Assembly (NCBI RefSeq): GCF_014648295.1
Contig: NZ_BMQV01000007.1
Location: 62,001-126,000 of the forward strand
Length of the DNA stretch: 64,000 nucleotides
Origin: Shewanella saliphila
Lineage (GTDB): Bacteria; Pseudomonadota; Gammaproteobacteria; Enterobacterales; Shewanellaceae
Reading direction: 5' to 3'
In this document: piece by piece, positions 27,979 through 38,087 of the stretch
Layout of the letters: each line of letters begins with the position of its first letter
How positions within the stretch are numbered: position 1 is the stretch's first letter
Notes under the pieces: model-generated
Seen by the model: only the letters and a program-made list of their open reading frames with translations
Told to the model about the DNA's origin: nothing
Database searches by the model: none
Position numbers and translations under genes: made by a program

Positions 27979-29508
27979 ATGCAGATTGGAATACCGAGAG
28001 AAAGTATCGAAGGTGAAACTCGAGTCGCGGCGACTCCAGCCACTGTGGTACAGCTAAAAAAGCTCGGCTTTAGTGTGGCAGTCGAGGCACAGGCAGGTGT
28101 GAAGTCGAGCTTTGATAATGCTGCATTCGAAGCTGCTGGAGCAGATGTAGTCGACAACGTGTATCAGGCAGACTTTATTTTTAAAGTTAATGCACCGACC
28201 GATGAAGAAATTGCAAAAATGAAATCGGGTACCACGTTAGTCAGTTTTATCTGGCCAGCGCAAAACCCAGAGCTCGTTGAAAAACTGTCAAGCCAAAACA
28301 TTACCGTGATGGCAATGGACATGGTGCCACGTATTTCACGGGCACAATCACTTGACGCATTATCATCAATGGCCAACATTGGTGGTTATCGTGCAGTGGT
28401 AGAAGCCGCTCACGAATTTGGTCGATTTTTTACCGGGCAAATTACCGCAGCAGGTAAGGTTCCTCCCGCTAAAGTCCTAGTCATTGGAGCAGGTGTAGCA
28501 GGTCTTGCTGCTATCGGTACTGCAGGTTCTCTAGGCGCAATCGTTCGCGCATTTGACACTCGTTTAGAAGTGGCAGAACAAATTGAATCAATGGGCGGCA
28601 GTTTCTTAAAGCTTGAGTTTGAAAACAAAGAAGGCGGTTCATCTGACGGTTATGCCAAAGTCATGTCAGAAGAGTTTATTGCTGCTGAAATGGCGTTATT
28701 TGCCGAGCAAGCTAAAGAAGTCGACATTATTATTACCACCGCACTTATCCCTGGTCGCCCTGCGCCAAAACTGATCACCAAAGACATGGTAGACACCATG
28801 AAACCAGGTTCAGTGATTGTCGATTTAGCGGCTGCTACGGGTGGTAACTGTGAGTACACAGTCAGTGGCGAGCGCTTCATTACTGATAATGGCGTAAAAG
28901 TACTAGGTTACACCGACCTTCCTGGTCGTTTACCCGCGCAATCATCACAACTTTATGGCACTAACCTAGTCAACTTGATGAAGTTAATGTGTAAAGAAAA
29001 AGACGGCAATGCAGTACTCGACTTTGATGATGTGGTGATGCGCAATATGACCGTGACTCGTGGCGGCGAAATTACTTTCCCACCACCAGCCATTTCAGTC
29101 TCTGCAGCGCCAGCAAAACCTGCAGCAAGTGCTGAACCTAAAGCCGAGAAAGTCGAAAAAGCACCGTCAAAGCTTAAATACATCTTAGGGGCGCTGGGGA
29201 TTGCCGGCTTTGCCGCTGTAGCCTCTGTTGCACCTGCAGAGTTTTTATCACATTTTACCGTGTTTATTTTGTCGTGCGTTGTAGGTTACTACGTGGTGTG
29301 GAACGTGTCTCATGCGTTACATACACCGCTAATGTCGGTCACTAATGCGATTTCAGGCATTATTGTGGTAGGTGCGCTATTGCAGATAGGTCAAGGCTCA
29401 GCCCTTGTCACTGCACTTGCGTTTGTCGCGGTGCTTATCGCCAGTATTAACATCTTTGGCGGCTTTACCGTCACTCAGCGTATGCTGAAGATGTTCCGTA
29501 AAGATTAA
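27979..29508 (+). CDS. pntA: NAD(P) transhydrogenase subunit alpha
   Basis: Part of the proton-driven enzyme that transfers hydride from NADH to NADP+. Domain I (about residues 1-380) binds NAD(H): [20 protein letters not shown], the Rossmann motif [20 protein letters not shown] (about residue 163), and the mobile-loop segment [20 protein letters not shown]. An Ala/Pro/Lys linker then leads to four C-terminal membrane helices. Length is 509 residues, equal to the E. coli protein within one. pntB begins 11 bp later. Confidence 0.95.
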   Translation: MQIGIPRESIEGETRVAATPATVVQLKKLGFSVAVEAQAGVKSSFDNAAFEAAGADVVDNVYQADFIFKVNAPTDEEIAKMKSGTTLVSFIWPAQNPELVEKLSSQNITVMAMDMVPRISRAQSLDALSSMANIGGYRAVVEAAHEFGRFFTGQITAAGKVPPAKVLVIGAGVAGLAAIGTAGSLGAIVRAFDTRLEVAEQIESMGGSFLKLEFENKEGGSSDGYAKVMSEEFIAAEMALFAEQAKEVDIIITTALIPGRPAPKLITKDMVDTMKPGSVIVDLAAATGGNCEYTVSGERFITDNGVKVLGYTDLPGRLPAQSSQLYGTNLVNLMKLMCKEKDGNAVLDFDDVVMRNMTVTRGGEITFPPPAISVSAAPAKPAASAEPKAEKVEKAPSKLKYILGALGIAGFAAVASVAPAEFLSHFTVFILSCVVGYYVVWNVSHALHTPLMSVTNAISGIIVVGALLQIGQGSALVTALAFVAVLIASINIFGGFTVTQRMLKMFRKD

Positions 29509-29519
29509 GGGGTAATATC

Positions 29520-31004
29520 GTGTCTCAAGGACTGGTTACAGCATCTTATATCGTTGCCGCGGTATTTTTTATTCTCAGCCTAGCTGGGTTGTCAAAACAA
29601 GAAACGGCTAAAAATGGTAATTTATTTGGCATTATTGGTATGGCGATTGCGCTTGCAGCCACCATACTCAATCCTGCAACAAGCGGCGTAGAATGGATCA
29701 TTCTTGCCATGGTGATTGGTGGTGCAATAGGTATCCGCTTAGCATTGAAAGTTGAAATGACTGAAATGCCAGAGCTGGTCGCCATATTGCACAGTTTTGT
29801 GGGTTTAGCTGCGGTATTAGTGGGCTTTAATAGCTTTATTGATATTCAGCCTCACGAAGTATCAGAAGTCGTCTTGGTATTAGGTCAAGACTTACATACA
29901 ACCTTAGAATCTGCCAAAGCCGCTTTTGTTGAAGCAAGCCAAGTTCAGCAAGCTGAACACTTAACTGGCGCCATGCTAAACATTCACTTAGTTGAAGTAT
30001 TCTTAGGGGTATTTATTGGTGCAGTGACCTTTACCGGTTCTATTGTGGCCTTTGCTAAGTTACGCGGACTTATATCATCAAAAGCATTAATGTTACCGCA
30101 TCGCCATAAGCTTAACTTGCTTGCGGTAGTGGTTTCATTCATTTTGATGGTGATGTTCGTACAAGCTGGCGGCGCTGTCACTCCGTTAATTTTAATGACC
30201 TTAATTGCCTTTGCATTTGGCTGGCATTTAGTGGCATCAATTGGCGGTGCAGACATGCCTGTAGTGGTATCAATGCTGAACTCATATTCAGGTTGGGCTG
30301 CTGCAGCAGCGGGCTTCATGCTATCAAATGACTTACTGATTGTTGTAGGCGCACTAGTGGGCTCGTCAGGTGCGATTCTGTCTTACATTATGTGTAAAGC
30401 CATGAACCGCTCGTTTATTTCAGTGATTGCCGGTGGCTTTGGTAACGACAGCACTGCAGCATCTGGTGATGAAACCGTTGGTGAGTATCGTGAAACCAGC
30501 GCAGAAGATGTGGCTGATATGCTTAAAGCATCTGAGTCAGTCATCATCACCCCAGGTTATGGTATGGCGGTTGCGCAAGCGCAATATCCGGTAGCAGAAA
30601 TCACTAAAAAGCTGCGTGCATTAGGCATTAAGGTTCGCTTTGGTATTCACCCTGTAGCAGGGCGCTTACCTGGCCACATGAACGTACTACTAGCAGAAGC
30701 AAAAGTACCTTACGATATCGTGCTCGAAATGGACGAAATCAATGAAGACTTTAGCGACACTGACACAGTATTAGTGATTGGTGCTAACGATACGGTTAAC
30801 CCTGCTGCGATGGAAGATCCAAATAGCCCCATCGCCGGTATGCCAGTATTAGAAGTGTGGAAAGCACAAAATGTGATTGGCTTTAAACGTTCAATGAACA
30901 CAGGTTATGCCGGTGTGCAAAACCCATTGTTCTTTAAAGACAATACCCAAATGCTGTTTGGTGATGCTAAAGACAGTGTAGAAGCGATTCTAAAAGCACT
31001 TTAA
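29520..31004 (+). CDS. pntB: NAD(P) transhydrogenase subunit beta
   Basis: The beta subunit with the proton channel helices and the NADP(H)-binding domain III. The N-terminal membrane part has [19 protein letters not shown] and [18 protein letters not shown]; domain III has [18 protein letters not shown] and the [18 protein letters not shown] loop. GTG start with GGGG upstream. At 494 residues it is about 30 longer than E. coli PntB; the extra residues are in a loop near residues 105-145 ([10 protein letters not shown] to QQAEHLTG). A terminator follows. Confidence 0.95.
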   Translation: MSQGLVTASYIVAAVFFILSLAGLSKQETAKNGNLFGIIGMAIALAATILNPATSGVEWIILAMVIGGAIGIRLALKVEMTEMPELVAILHSFVGLAAVLVGFNSFIDIQPHEVSEVVLVLGQDLHTTLESAKAAFVEASQVQQAEHLTGAMLNIHLVEVFLGVFIGAVTFTGSIVAFAKLRGLISSKALMLPHRHKLNLLAVVVSFILMVMFVQAGGAVTPLILMTLIAFAFGWHLVASIGGADMPVVVSMLNSYSGWAAAAAGFMLSNDLLIVVGALVGSSGAILSYIMCKAMNRSFISVIAGGFGNDSTAASGDETVGEYRETSAEDVADMLKASESVIITPGYGMAVAQAQYPVAEITKKLRALGIKVRFGIHPVAGRLPGHMNVLLAEAKVPYDIVLEMDEINEDFSDTDTVLVIGANDTVNPAAMEDPNSPIAGMPVLEVWKAQNVIGFKRSMNTGYAGVQNPLFFKDNTQMLFGDAKDSVEAILKAL

Positions 31005-31019
31005 CGTTTAATCAGCGTC

Positions 31020-31055
31020 TAAAAATACCAGCTTAATAGCTGGTATTTTTTTATT
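31020..31055 (+). terminator. Terminator after pntB
   Basis: AAAAATACCAGCT and AGCTGGTATTTTT form a 13-bp stem with a long T run. Confidence 0.9.
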
Positions 31056-31107
31056 TAATAATTAGCTAAACTACTCTATATCTAATTAAAAGGATTATCG
31101 CTTAGCA

Positions 31108-32130
31108 ATGGCAGTGCAGGACAACATAACCCAGCTTCAGCTTGAAATTGAGCAATACAAGCTCAAAATTAAGCAGCTAGAGCGCGAGAATAGCCACCTC
31201 ACCCTAGTGAACAAACGGGTTAACGAGCAACTCAATGCTGCGCTAGATGGCACAGGCCTATGTTTATGGGAACAGCATATCCCAAGCGGTAATCTGACTA
31301 TTTTTAATCAACAGTGGGGTCAGCTTCTCGGCTTTACCCGTCAAGAACTGCCCGCACATATCGACAGCTGGAAAGGCAACTTACACCCCGATGATAAAGA
31401 CTGGGTCATCGAAGCATTCGAGAGTCACGTTGCCGGTAAAGCTGAAACCTACCAAGCCGTGCACCGAATGATCCACAAAGATGGTACTGTCGCCTGGGTG
31501 TCTGATCGAGGCCGAATTATTGAACATGACATCAATGGCCAGCCCCTGCGGATCATGGGGGCCCATGTTGATATCACTAAAGAAAAACGTTACGAAGAAG
31601 AATTAGCTAAACTGGCTCATCGGGATCCACTCACTAACCTGCTTAACCGCACCGCGCTAGTCAAAGCATTTAAAAAGCAAAAACAACAAAACCGCCAACA
31701 TAATTGTGGTGCGTTATGTTTCATTGATCTGGATGGATTTAAAGTCGTTAATGACCATTTAGGCCATCGCTATGGCGATAACTTGTTAATTCATATTGCA
31801 CATCAGCTATTACACACTTGCCAACAGTTATTTAACCCTGGCAACTCCAAAGCCAAACAAGATCACTTTCATGTGGCGCGTTTTGGCGGTGATGAATTTG
31901 TGATTTTAACTCAATGCAATGACGTTGAGTTACTCTCAGAAATGGCCAATACTTTGTTAGATTTATACCGCCCACCACTGGAGCTCGATGGTGAAACCAT
32001 CAACATAGGCTTAAGTATTGGCATTAGTTTATTCGATGAACTCGATGAGTTTACTAATGTTTGCGAGCAAGCAGACAAAGCCATGTACAGCGTCAAAAAA
32101 CACGGTAAACATAACGTCATGTTCTGGTAG
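31108..32130 (+). CDS. PAS-GGDEF diguanylate cyclase
   Basis: Probably makes cyclic di-GMP. Residues 5-40 are a coiled coil (LQLEIEQYKLKIKQLEREN). A PAS fold follows (about 42-165), with LCLWEQHIPSGNLTIF, HPDDKDWVIEAF, HRMIHKDGTVAWVSDRGRII and the PAC end. The GGDEF domain starts DPLTNLLNRTAL and has an intact RFGGDEFVIL active loop (about residue 254). The inhibitory RxxD site, five residues before GGDEF, is absent, so product inhibition is not expected by that route. It is cytoplasmic, with no membrane helix. The PAS ligand is unknown. Confidence 0.9.
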   Translation: MAVQDNITQLQLEIEQYKLKIKQLERENSHLTLVNKRVNEQLNAALDGTGLCLWEQHIPSGNLTIFNQQWGQLLGFTRQELPAHIDSWKGNLHPDDKDWVIEAFESHVAGKAETYQAVHRMIHKDGTVAWVSDRGRIIEHDINGQPLRIMGAHVDITKEKRYEEELAKLAHRDPLTNLLNRTALVKAFKKQKQQNRQHNCGALCFIDLDGFKVVNDHLGHRYGDNLLIHIAHQLLHTCQQLFNPGNSKAKQDHFHVARFGGDEFVILTQCNDVELLSEMANTLLDLYRPPLELDGETINIGLSIGISLFDELDEFTNVCEQADKAMYSVKKHGKHNVMFW

Positions 32131-32400
32131 CTGTGTATCTTTTTATCAATGAATTATTTAAAGCAAAGTGCAATACCCCGCCCACGATAATGAAATCAAA
32201 ATTTTGTGAAATCGAACACGGCAATCACTCAGTAGGCCCTAGTCATCGGGTGAGTTTATTTGACTTTTTAAAGTAAACTCTCGCTCAATTAACCATGTTA
32301 TTAAAAATATTAATGCACCAAATTATGTTTTTTACTGCATAATCAGATACAAACCGCTGTGGTGCATTAGCAGACAACTGACCAATAAGAATAATTCTAT
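32131..32400. promoter_or_regulatory. Leader region upstream of the DUF3581 gene
   Basis: No gene. A perfect 10-bp inverted repeat (TAATGCACCA at 32311-32320, TGGTGCATTA at 32360-32369) stands about 30 bases before the start and spans AT-rich promoter-like sequence. It may be an operator or an RNA stem near the ribosome site. Confidence 0.4.
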
Positions 32401-33099
32401 ATGTTTTTATCACCTTACTTTACAAAACAAGATCAAAGTGTGTTTATTTCAGCTCAACAAGCCAGTGACTTTGCCAAAAAGGTCGCCGAAGACTTCAACC
32501 CCATTCACGATGTCGGTGCAAAGCGTTTTTGTGTACCGGGTGATTTGTTATTTGCTTTAGTGCTCACTGAATATGGCTTAAGCCAAAATATGCAATTTAA
32601 GTTTGCAGGTATGGTCGGTGATAATGTAGAACTGCATCTCGATAAAAACGTCACTGATCAATTCAGTATTTGCGACACCAAAGGCAAAGAATATCTGCAC
32701 ATTGAACGCCAAGGCGAAGTGTGCAAATGCGACGTGCAAACCGCCGCCTTTATTAAAAGTTACGTCGCGTTTTCAGGTTTAAACTTCATCCATGTGTTAA
32801 TGCCGATGATGAAACAACATCAGGTAATGATTAACCCTGATCGCCCATTAGTTATTTACGAAAGCATGTCATTCCATCTTGATCATTTTGACTTCAGCAC
32901 CATGAGTTTACATTTGGCTGAGCAATCATTGGTGATTAATGGCAAGCGTGGTGATGTGACCTTAACCTTTGAATTACACAGCGAAGGAAAAGTGATTGGC
33001 AGTGGGGTAAAAACCTTGGTACTCAGTGGTCTGCGTGAATACGATGCCGAAAAGGCTCAGCAAATGTGTGACCGTTACGAAAATCGTAAAAAGAGCTAG
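32401..33099 (+). CDS. DUF3581-family protein
   Basis: A 232-residue protein I match from memory to DUF3581, found in Shewanella and Vibrio. The N-terminal segment VAEDFNPIHDVGAKRFCVPGDLLFAL resembles a hot-dog thioesterase/dehydratase signature (the FNPIH-D and FCVPGDL region of MaoC-like folds), and the C-terminal VTLTFELHSEGKVIGSG could be a paired strand. The enzymatic function is unproven. No signal peptide or membrane helix. Weak ribosome site. A hairpin at 33153-33184 follows. Confidence 0.75.
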   Translation: MFLSPYFTKQDQSVFISAQQASDFAKKVAEDFNPIHDVGAKRFCVPGDLLFALVLTEYGLSQNMQFKFAGMVGDNVELHLDKNVTDQFSICDTKGKEYLHIERQGEVCKCDVQTAAFIKSYVAFSGLNFIHVLMPMMKQHQVMINPDRPLVIYESMSFHLDHFDFSTMSLHLAEQSLVINGKRGDVTLTFELHSEGKVIGSGVKTLVLSGLREYDAEKAQQMCDRYENRKKS

Positions 33100-33152
33100 T
33101 GTCTAATCAAGCTGACTATGCATATTCAGGTTAGTTGTGGGTATAAAGTAAA

Positions 33153-33184
33153 ACGCGAGCAACACCGTTAAGTGCTGCTCGCGT
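33153..33184 (+). terminator. Hairpin after the DUF3581 gene
   Basis: ACGCGAGCA and TGCTCGCGT form a strong stem extended inward by CAC/GTG after one mismatch. No T run follows, so it may stabilise the 3' end rather than terminate by itself. Confidence 0.5.
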
Positions 33185-33370
33185 GATATACCATAATGCT
33201 ATTGCTTGCTGTGTAAGCTAAAGGTTTACGTCAACCACTCACTCAACTCAACACTCAACTCAATATTGGTATGTCGATATTTTATTGATCATACGCCAAT
33301 TTAAATACCGATGCGTTACTTTCAGGATAAAACAAATTTTTGCCAAACTTACACTTCATTCAATCGTTTA

Positions 33371-33847
33371 TTACGTAGCTTGCCCATGGTTAAACAGCGC
33401 TAAAACACTGTGTCCAATGAGCTGCTCAATGCATTGACCTCCCGCCTCTGCAAATTGCGCTACGGCAGTGTCTCTCACAATATTTAACGATTTAAGCGTT
33501 TTAATATTGTCGTCAGTACTGCTACTTAAACTTAAAAACAGTTTTAATACCGCTTTGCGCTCTGGGTGTTGCATTAATGCGCCCCAAGATTGCTTTAATC
33601 GCGCTATTGAAGAAAAATCTAATCCTTCAATAAAAAACTGCCCTATGCGTTCATCTAAACGCACTAAAAATTCCGTTTTACGTGGAAAGTGGTGGCTAAT
33701 ACCAGTTCGGCTTATCCCAGTCGCTGCAGATAAGGTGGTATAAGACATAGCCTCAAAACCAATCGTGAGGATTTGTTTAAAGGCTTCATCTAAAATTTGG
33801 TTAACGGTTAACTCAGTTTCAACTCGTGAACGCTTGGCCATAAACAT
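33371..33847 (-). CDS. TetR-family transcription regulator
   Basis: A 158-residue DNA-binding protein. The N-terminal helix-turn-helix is clear: NQILDEAFKQILTIGFEAMSYTTL, then AAATGISRTGISHHFPRKTEFL (about residues 35-56), the TetR recognition-helix pattern. The C-terminal effector part is short for the family (usually 190-210 residues in total), but helical. GAGAGA precedes the ATG. It stands alone with roughly 240-270 bp on each side, so its target is not obvious. It may repress itself or the DUF3581 gene. Confidence 0.85.
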   Translation of the reverse strand: MFMAKRSRVETELTVNQILDEAFKQILTIGFEAMSYTTLSAATGISRTGISHHFPRKTEFLVRLDERIGQFFIEGLDFSSIARLKQSWGALMQHPERKAVLKLFLSLSSSTDDNIKTLKSLNIVRDTAVAQFAEAGGQCIEQLIGHSVLALFNHGQAT

Positions 33848-34090
33848 GGGTCTCTCTAATTATTTTGGTGCCAGAGCTTACCAGACCACACTAGAAAATT
33901 CTGCTAAGAATCAGCAAATTTACAACATATTTAACCGTACAATATTCAGAAAGTGAGTATAAATCAGAACATTATCGCGATAACGATTGATTTACCCCTT
34001 TAAAATCAATGGATATAGAATACGCCTGACAAACAAGCGTCATACGGTAAAAAAACAGATTAATGGACGTGAATCACAAAGAGTTACAAA

Positions 34091-35056
34091 TTAGTTAACA
34101 GTGCTGAATTGTTGCTGCAGCCAAAGTTGTGCATTGCCTTTGCCCATTAACTGTTCAAGGGTTGGCGATAAGACTTCAACAAGCTTGGGTTGGCGCCAAA
34201 ACATATAGCCAGGTAACGGTTGCACGACCCCTGCGCCAAAGGTGCGTTGTATTAAGCTTGAAAACTCGGCCATATCACGCTCAGACCACAACGGCATTAA
34301 TGGATAAACGGCGGCAATAAAATCCTCATACCGAACAAACTTCTGTAACTGTTCAATACTGTAGTGAGTCAACGCAATTTGCAGTTGCGGGGCGCTCCAA
34401 TGAGATAAATTGGCACTGTCATTAATTAACGCTAAATTTCGGCGATGAAACTGCTGCCAAGCTAAATCGAGCTGCGGATAATGATGAGCAATGCGCCAGA
34501 GTAGATAGATATCGGCTAACCATTCATGCTGATACTCTGATAGCGAACCAGGCAGTAAGGTTTGTTGCAGATCGATATTGTACAAATGCCCTAGCTCATG
34601 CCACAAGGTAAGCTGCGCCTGTTGCTTTAAAGGCAATTGGTAAGTCGTGAGCCCTATTGAGCCACTTTGCTCAGCAATGTCTTTATTAGGATTAAGCACT
34701 ATCACCCCAGCAATGGCTTTATCGTGAGCTGACAGCACCATGGCACTTTTATAACCTATGGCGTTACGTATCGCAGCGCGAGAAAATACCGTTTGCTGGC
34801 GTAAATGCGTCGGTAACATTTGCAAGCAGTCGCTTAACGTCGTCACATAACACACTAACGCGCGTTTGTTAGCGATATCGGTAAAATAACCTTGCTGAAA
34901 ACGTTGCGACTGAGTCGCTGAACCAGGGTTTGTTAAATAAGCCGAAGTATCAGGCGATATACTAATGGATGAGGGTTGATCTGAGAGGGGCTCACTGGCA
35001 ACAGCAACACTGAAACCGATAAGGCTAACGAATAACCATTGCCAGTGAAAAGTCAT
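34091..35056 (-). CDS. Exported gluzincin-like metallopeptidase homologue
   Basis: A 321-residue protein with a signal peptide (residues 1-20, ending VAVASEP). It holds LWHELGHLYNID, an HExxH zinc site (about residue 153), and about 20 residues later HEWLADIY, an E-x-x-x-D pattern as in gluzincins that supplies the third zinc ligand. No named family is recognised. Its start is 2 bp after the hldE stop, so it is probably translated with hldE. A periplasmic protease is a reasonable inference; the substrate is unknown. Confidence 0.7.
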   Translation of the reverse strand: MTFHWQWLFVSLIGFSVAVASEPLSDQPSSISISPDTSAYLTNPGSATQSQRFQQGYFTDIANKRALVCYVTTLSDCLQMLPTHLRQQTVFSRAAIRNAIGYKSAMVLSAHDKAIAGVIVLNPNKDIAEQSGSIGLTTYQLPLKQQAQLTLWHELGHLYNIDLQQTLLPGSLSEYQHEWLADIYLLWRIAHHYPQLDLAWQQFHRRNLALINDSANLSHWSAPQLQIALTHYSIEQLQKFVRYEDFIAAVYPLMPLWSERDMAEFSSLIQRTFGAGVVQPLPGYMFWRQPKLVEVLSPTLEQLMGKGNAQLWLQQQFSTVN

Positions 35057-35058
35057 AA

Positions 35059-36489
35059 CTACTTTTTAGACATGATGTTTTGAATAATCGCAGTGGTCGA
35101 CACGCCATCTTCAAAACCAAGCACTTCTACTTTACCGCCAGCGGCAATCACTTCAGCCCCGCCTGCGATGTCTTCAACTTTATAATCGCCACCTTTGACT
35201 AAGGCATCCGGTAATAAACGGGCAATCACGCGTTGTGGGGTATCTTCACTAAAGGGAACAACCCAATCAACTGCAGCTAAGCCTGCAAGCACCGCCATGC
35301 GGCGATCAACCGGGTTAACTGGGCGACCAGGGCCTTTTAAACGGGTCACCGAATCATCGTTGTTTACCGCCACAATTAAGCGATCGCCTAACGCTTTAGC
35401 CTGCTGTAAATAGCTCACATGGCCTGCATGTAAAATATCAAAACAACCGTTAGTCATCACAATACGTTCACCACGTAAACGCGCTTGTTCCATTGCATAC
35501 GCGAGTTGATCTTCTGTCATCACACCAAAGCCAGACTCGCCATGGCTTTGTGCCAATGCTTGTATCAGCTCAATGCGACTCACTGTTGAGGTGCCTAATT
35601 TGCCCACAACCACACCGGCTGCGGTATTCGCTATCGCACATGCTTGCGCCAAGGTTGCCCCTGCAGCAATCGATGTCGCTAACGCTGAAATCACCGTATC
35701 ACCCGCGCCTGTTACGTCATACACTTCACGGGCAACGGTGGGGATATGCAGTTCAGGCTGGTCTTTAGACACTAAAGTCATGCCTTTTTCAGAACGTGTC
35801 ACCAAAATGGCTTTAAAGTCATGTAACTTAATTAACGTCTGCGCTTTTTCAATCAAATCGCTTTCACTGGTCACCGTACCGACTACAGCTTCAAACTCGC
35901 TCATATTAGGAGTGATAAGTGATGCACCATGGTAACGGGCAAAGTCATGGCCTTTAGGGTCGACCAATACAGTCACGCCTTTTGCGCGGGCTTTGGCGAT
36001 AAAATCTTTAGGTTCGTTAATCGCGCCTTTGGCATAATCTGACAGCACTAACACATCAACGTTATCTAAAATCGTTTCACTTTGATCAAACAAGGCCTGA
36101 CTGCTGGCTTTGTCGAACGATTCTTCAAAATCTAAACGGATTAATTGCTGATTACGAGATAAAACCCGCAATTTAGTAATCGTTGGCTTATCGGCAACAC
36201 TTAACCATTGCGGCTCAACCCCAAACACTTTAACCCCTTGGGTCAGTGCTTCGGCTGTTTCGTCTTGTCCCACAAGGCCAGCCAACTGCACCTGGCCGCC
36301 CAATGCGGCAATATTTAACGCCACGTTGGCCGCACCGCCAGGTCTATCTTCAATTTGGTTAATTTTAACAACAGGCACAGGCGCTTCGGGAGAAATGCGT
36401 CCAGTTGGACCCACCCAATAGCGATCCAACATTACATCCCCAATCACTAAAATACGCGCGTTTTCAAACGCTGGGAGAGAAACCTTCAT
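35059..36489 (-). CDS. hldE: Bifunctional heptose kinase/adenylyltransferase HldE
   Basis: Makes ADP-heptose for the lipopolysaccharide inner core. Residues 1-320 are a PfkB-type kinase: [41 protein letters not shown] and the [14 protein letters not shown] active loop. Residues 340-476 are a nucleotidyltransferase with [18 protein letters not shown] (the HAGH motif) and [12 protein letters not shown]. It is 476 residues from the ATG at 36489; an upstream TTG would add seven residues. It is divergent from an LpxL-type gene, also LPS biosynthesis. Confidence 0.95.
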   Translation of the reverse strand: MKVSLPAFENARILVIGDVMLDRYWVGPTGRISPEAPVPVVKINQIEDRPGGAANVALNIAALGGQVQLAGLVGQDETAEALTQGVKVFGVEPQWLSVADKPTITKLRVLSRNQQLIRLDFEESFDKASSQALFDQSETILDNVDVLVLSDYAKGAINEPKDFIAKARAKGVTVLVDPKGHDFARYHGASLITPNMSEFEAVVGTVTSESDLIEKAQTLIKLHDFKAILVTRSEKGMTLVSKDQPELHIPTVAREVYDVTGAGDTVISALATSIAAGATLAQACAIANTAAGVVVGKLGTSTVSRIELIQALAQSHGESGFGVMTEDQLAYAMEQARLRGERIVMTNGCFDILHAGHVSYLQQAKALGDRLIVAVNNDDSVTRLKGPGRPVNPVDRRMAVLAGLAAVDWVVPFSEDTPQRVIARLLPDALVKGGDYKVEDIAGGAEVIAAGGKVEVLGFEDGVSTTAIIQNIMSKK

Positions 36490-36594
36490 AGTGTATTCAC
36501 TGTGTTGCAAAAATTTAACCGCAATTGTACCTAATTTTCATCAGAATAATGAGTTAGAATAACAAATAATTTTTGAGAACAAGACGAGTCATCT

Positions 36595-37524
36595 GTGGTC
36601 GAAAAAGCCGAATTTTCTTCTGATTTATATCATCCTAAACATTGGCCTATGTGGTTTGGCGTATTATTAATGCGCACCACGTTATTACTGCCCTTGCGTT
36701 GGCAAATGAAAATGGGTAGCGCCATTGGTCACTTAGTCAAAAAACTCGCTAAAGGTCGTGTGCACACAGCGCGTCGCAATATTGATTTATGTTTCCCAGA
36801 CATGAGCGAAACAGACAAGCAGCAACTTCTTGATAGCACTTTTGAAGAAACCGGCAAAGCATTATTCGACACCATTAATGCTTGGTGGTGGTCAAATGAT
36901 CGTGTTCAACAGCACATGACCATTAAAGGCACTGAGCATGTCAGTAACAGCTTAGACAATGGTAAAGGGGTCATTTTATTTGCGGTGCATTGCTTACCAC
37001 TTGAAATGGGCGCACGTATCTTTGGTCAATTTGCTCCCGGGATAGGCGTATATCGCCCGCATAACAATCCCGTTATGGAGTATTTACAGGTTAAAGGCCG
37101 TTTACGCTCAAATAAAGGCTTAGTGCCTAAGCGTGATGTACGCCAAATGATCCGCAGTTTACGCGCACCTGATGTTATCTGGTATACCGCCGATCAAGAC
37201 TTTGGTCGCTCAAGCGCAGTCTTTATCCCATTTTTTGCCGTGCCAGACGCGGCAACGATTACCGGAGCGACTTCACTGGCAAGGCTAGGTAAAGCTAATG
37301 TGTTGCCTTTCTTTGTTGAACGAAACGCCGACGACACCGGTTATAATCTCGAAATTATGCCCGCACTGGAGAACTTTCCTGGCGGCAATGAAACCGACGA
37401 TGCCATTCGCGGTAATCAAATTGTAGAACAATTGATTAACCGCAACAGAAGCCAGTATATGTGGCTACATCGACGCTTTAAAACCAGGCCAGTTAAAGGC
37501 TCACCATCGTTATACAAAGAATAA
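36595..37524 (+). CDS. lpxL: LpxL-type lipid A acyltransferase
   Basis: An inner-membrane-associated acyltransferase that adds a secondary acyl chain to Kdo2-lipid A. Family parts are TARRNIDLCFPDMSE, the catalytic HCLPLE (the H-x4-E motif, about residue 126), VYRPHNNPVMEYL and WYTADQDFGRSSAVFIPFF. One N-terminal membrane segment covers about residues 18-38. Length is 309 residues. GTG start. LpxM or LpxP are possible; the chain specificity cannot be read from the sequence. A terminator follows at 37523-37552. Confidence 0.88.
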   Translation: MVEKAEFSSDLYHPKHWPMWFGVLLMRTTLLLPLRWQMKMGSAIGHLVKKLAKGRVHTARRNIDLCFPDMSETDKQQLLDSTFEETGKALFDTINAWWWSNDRVQQHMTIKGTEHVSNSLDNGKGVILFAVHCLPLEMGARIFGQFAPGIGVYRPHNNPVMEYLQVKGRLRSNKGLVPKRDVRQMIRSLRAPDVIWYTADQDFGRSSAVFIPFFAVPDAATITGATSLARLGKANVLPFFVERNADDTGYNLEIMPALENFPGGNETDDAIRGNQIVEQLINRNRSQYMWLHRRFKTRPVKGSPSLYKE

Positions 37525-37552
37525 AAAAGCGCCATAGCGGCGCTTTTTTATT
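37523..37552. terminator. Terminator after the LpxL-type gene
   Basis: AAAAAAGCGCC stem with GGCGCTTTTTT, between convergent genes and usable on both strands. Confidence 0.88.
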
Positions 37553-37569
37553 CAATTTTCTACAATGTT

Positions 37570-37956
37570 TTAGGTTTTTTTAGGTATAAACTCAAACTCT
37601 TGAGAAATATGTGCCGCCTTAAAACTGGCCGGATTTTGCATCAAATTAGTGGCAATAAAGTCGGCGGCCATGCCGAAAGGTTTTTCATTCACTTGGCGTT
37701 GAAACGCCATACCTTCAGCAGATTTTGCTAATAAGTATTCATAGGCCAATCGATTACACTCAACCACCCAATCTGCATTTATGCTGGCCGCTTGGGTTTT
37801 CGGTAAACAATTTAGGGCAATAGAATGCTCACTAAGTGTTATCGACAATTCGACCAATTCGCCCTGGGTAGATTGAGTCTGTTGATTGTCAGCTTCAGCG
37901 AGCATTGACACCATGCCGCCTAATGCAAATATCAGCAGAGAGCTTGTTAGATTCAT
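37570..37956 (-). CDS. Small exported protein of unknown function
   Basis: A 128-residue protein not recognised. A signal peptide covers about residues 1-22 (SSLLIFALGGMVSMLAEA). The mature part is a short soluble domain with two cysteines (ALNCLPK and VVECNRLA) that may form a disulfide. The start is taken at 37956; an upstream in-frame ATG at 37992 would add 12 residues that spoil the signal peptide. It has a shared terminator downstream. It is probably periplasmic. Confidence 0.65.
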   Translation of the reverse strand: MNLTSSLLIFALGGMVSMLAEADNQQTQSTQGELVELSITLSEHSIALNCLPKTQAASINADWVVECNRLAYEYLLAKSAEGMAFQRQVNEKPFGMAADFIATNLMQNPASFKAAHISQEFEFIPKKT

Positions 37957-38087
37957 ATTAACTCCATTTAATACGGTTATTCGTACACCCAAAAGTCTAG
38001 CATTAATCCTTATAGATAATAAGTTACTTTAGCAAATCACGATATGCTTTAACAAGGTTAAAAAACAGCTAAGCATATTGCTTCAAC

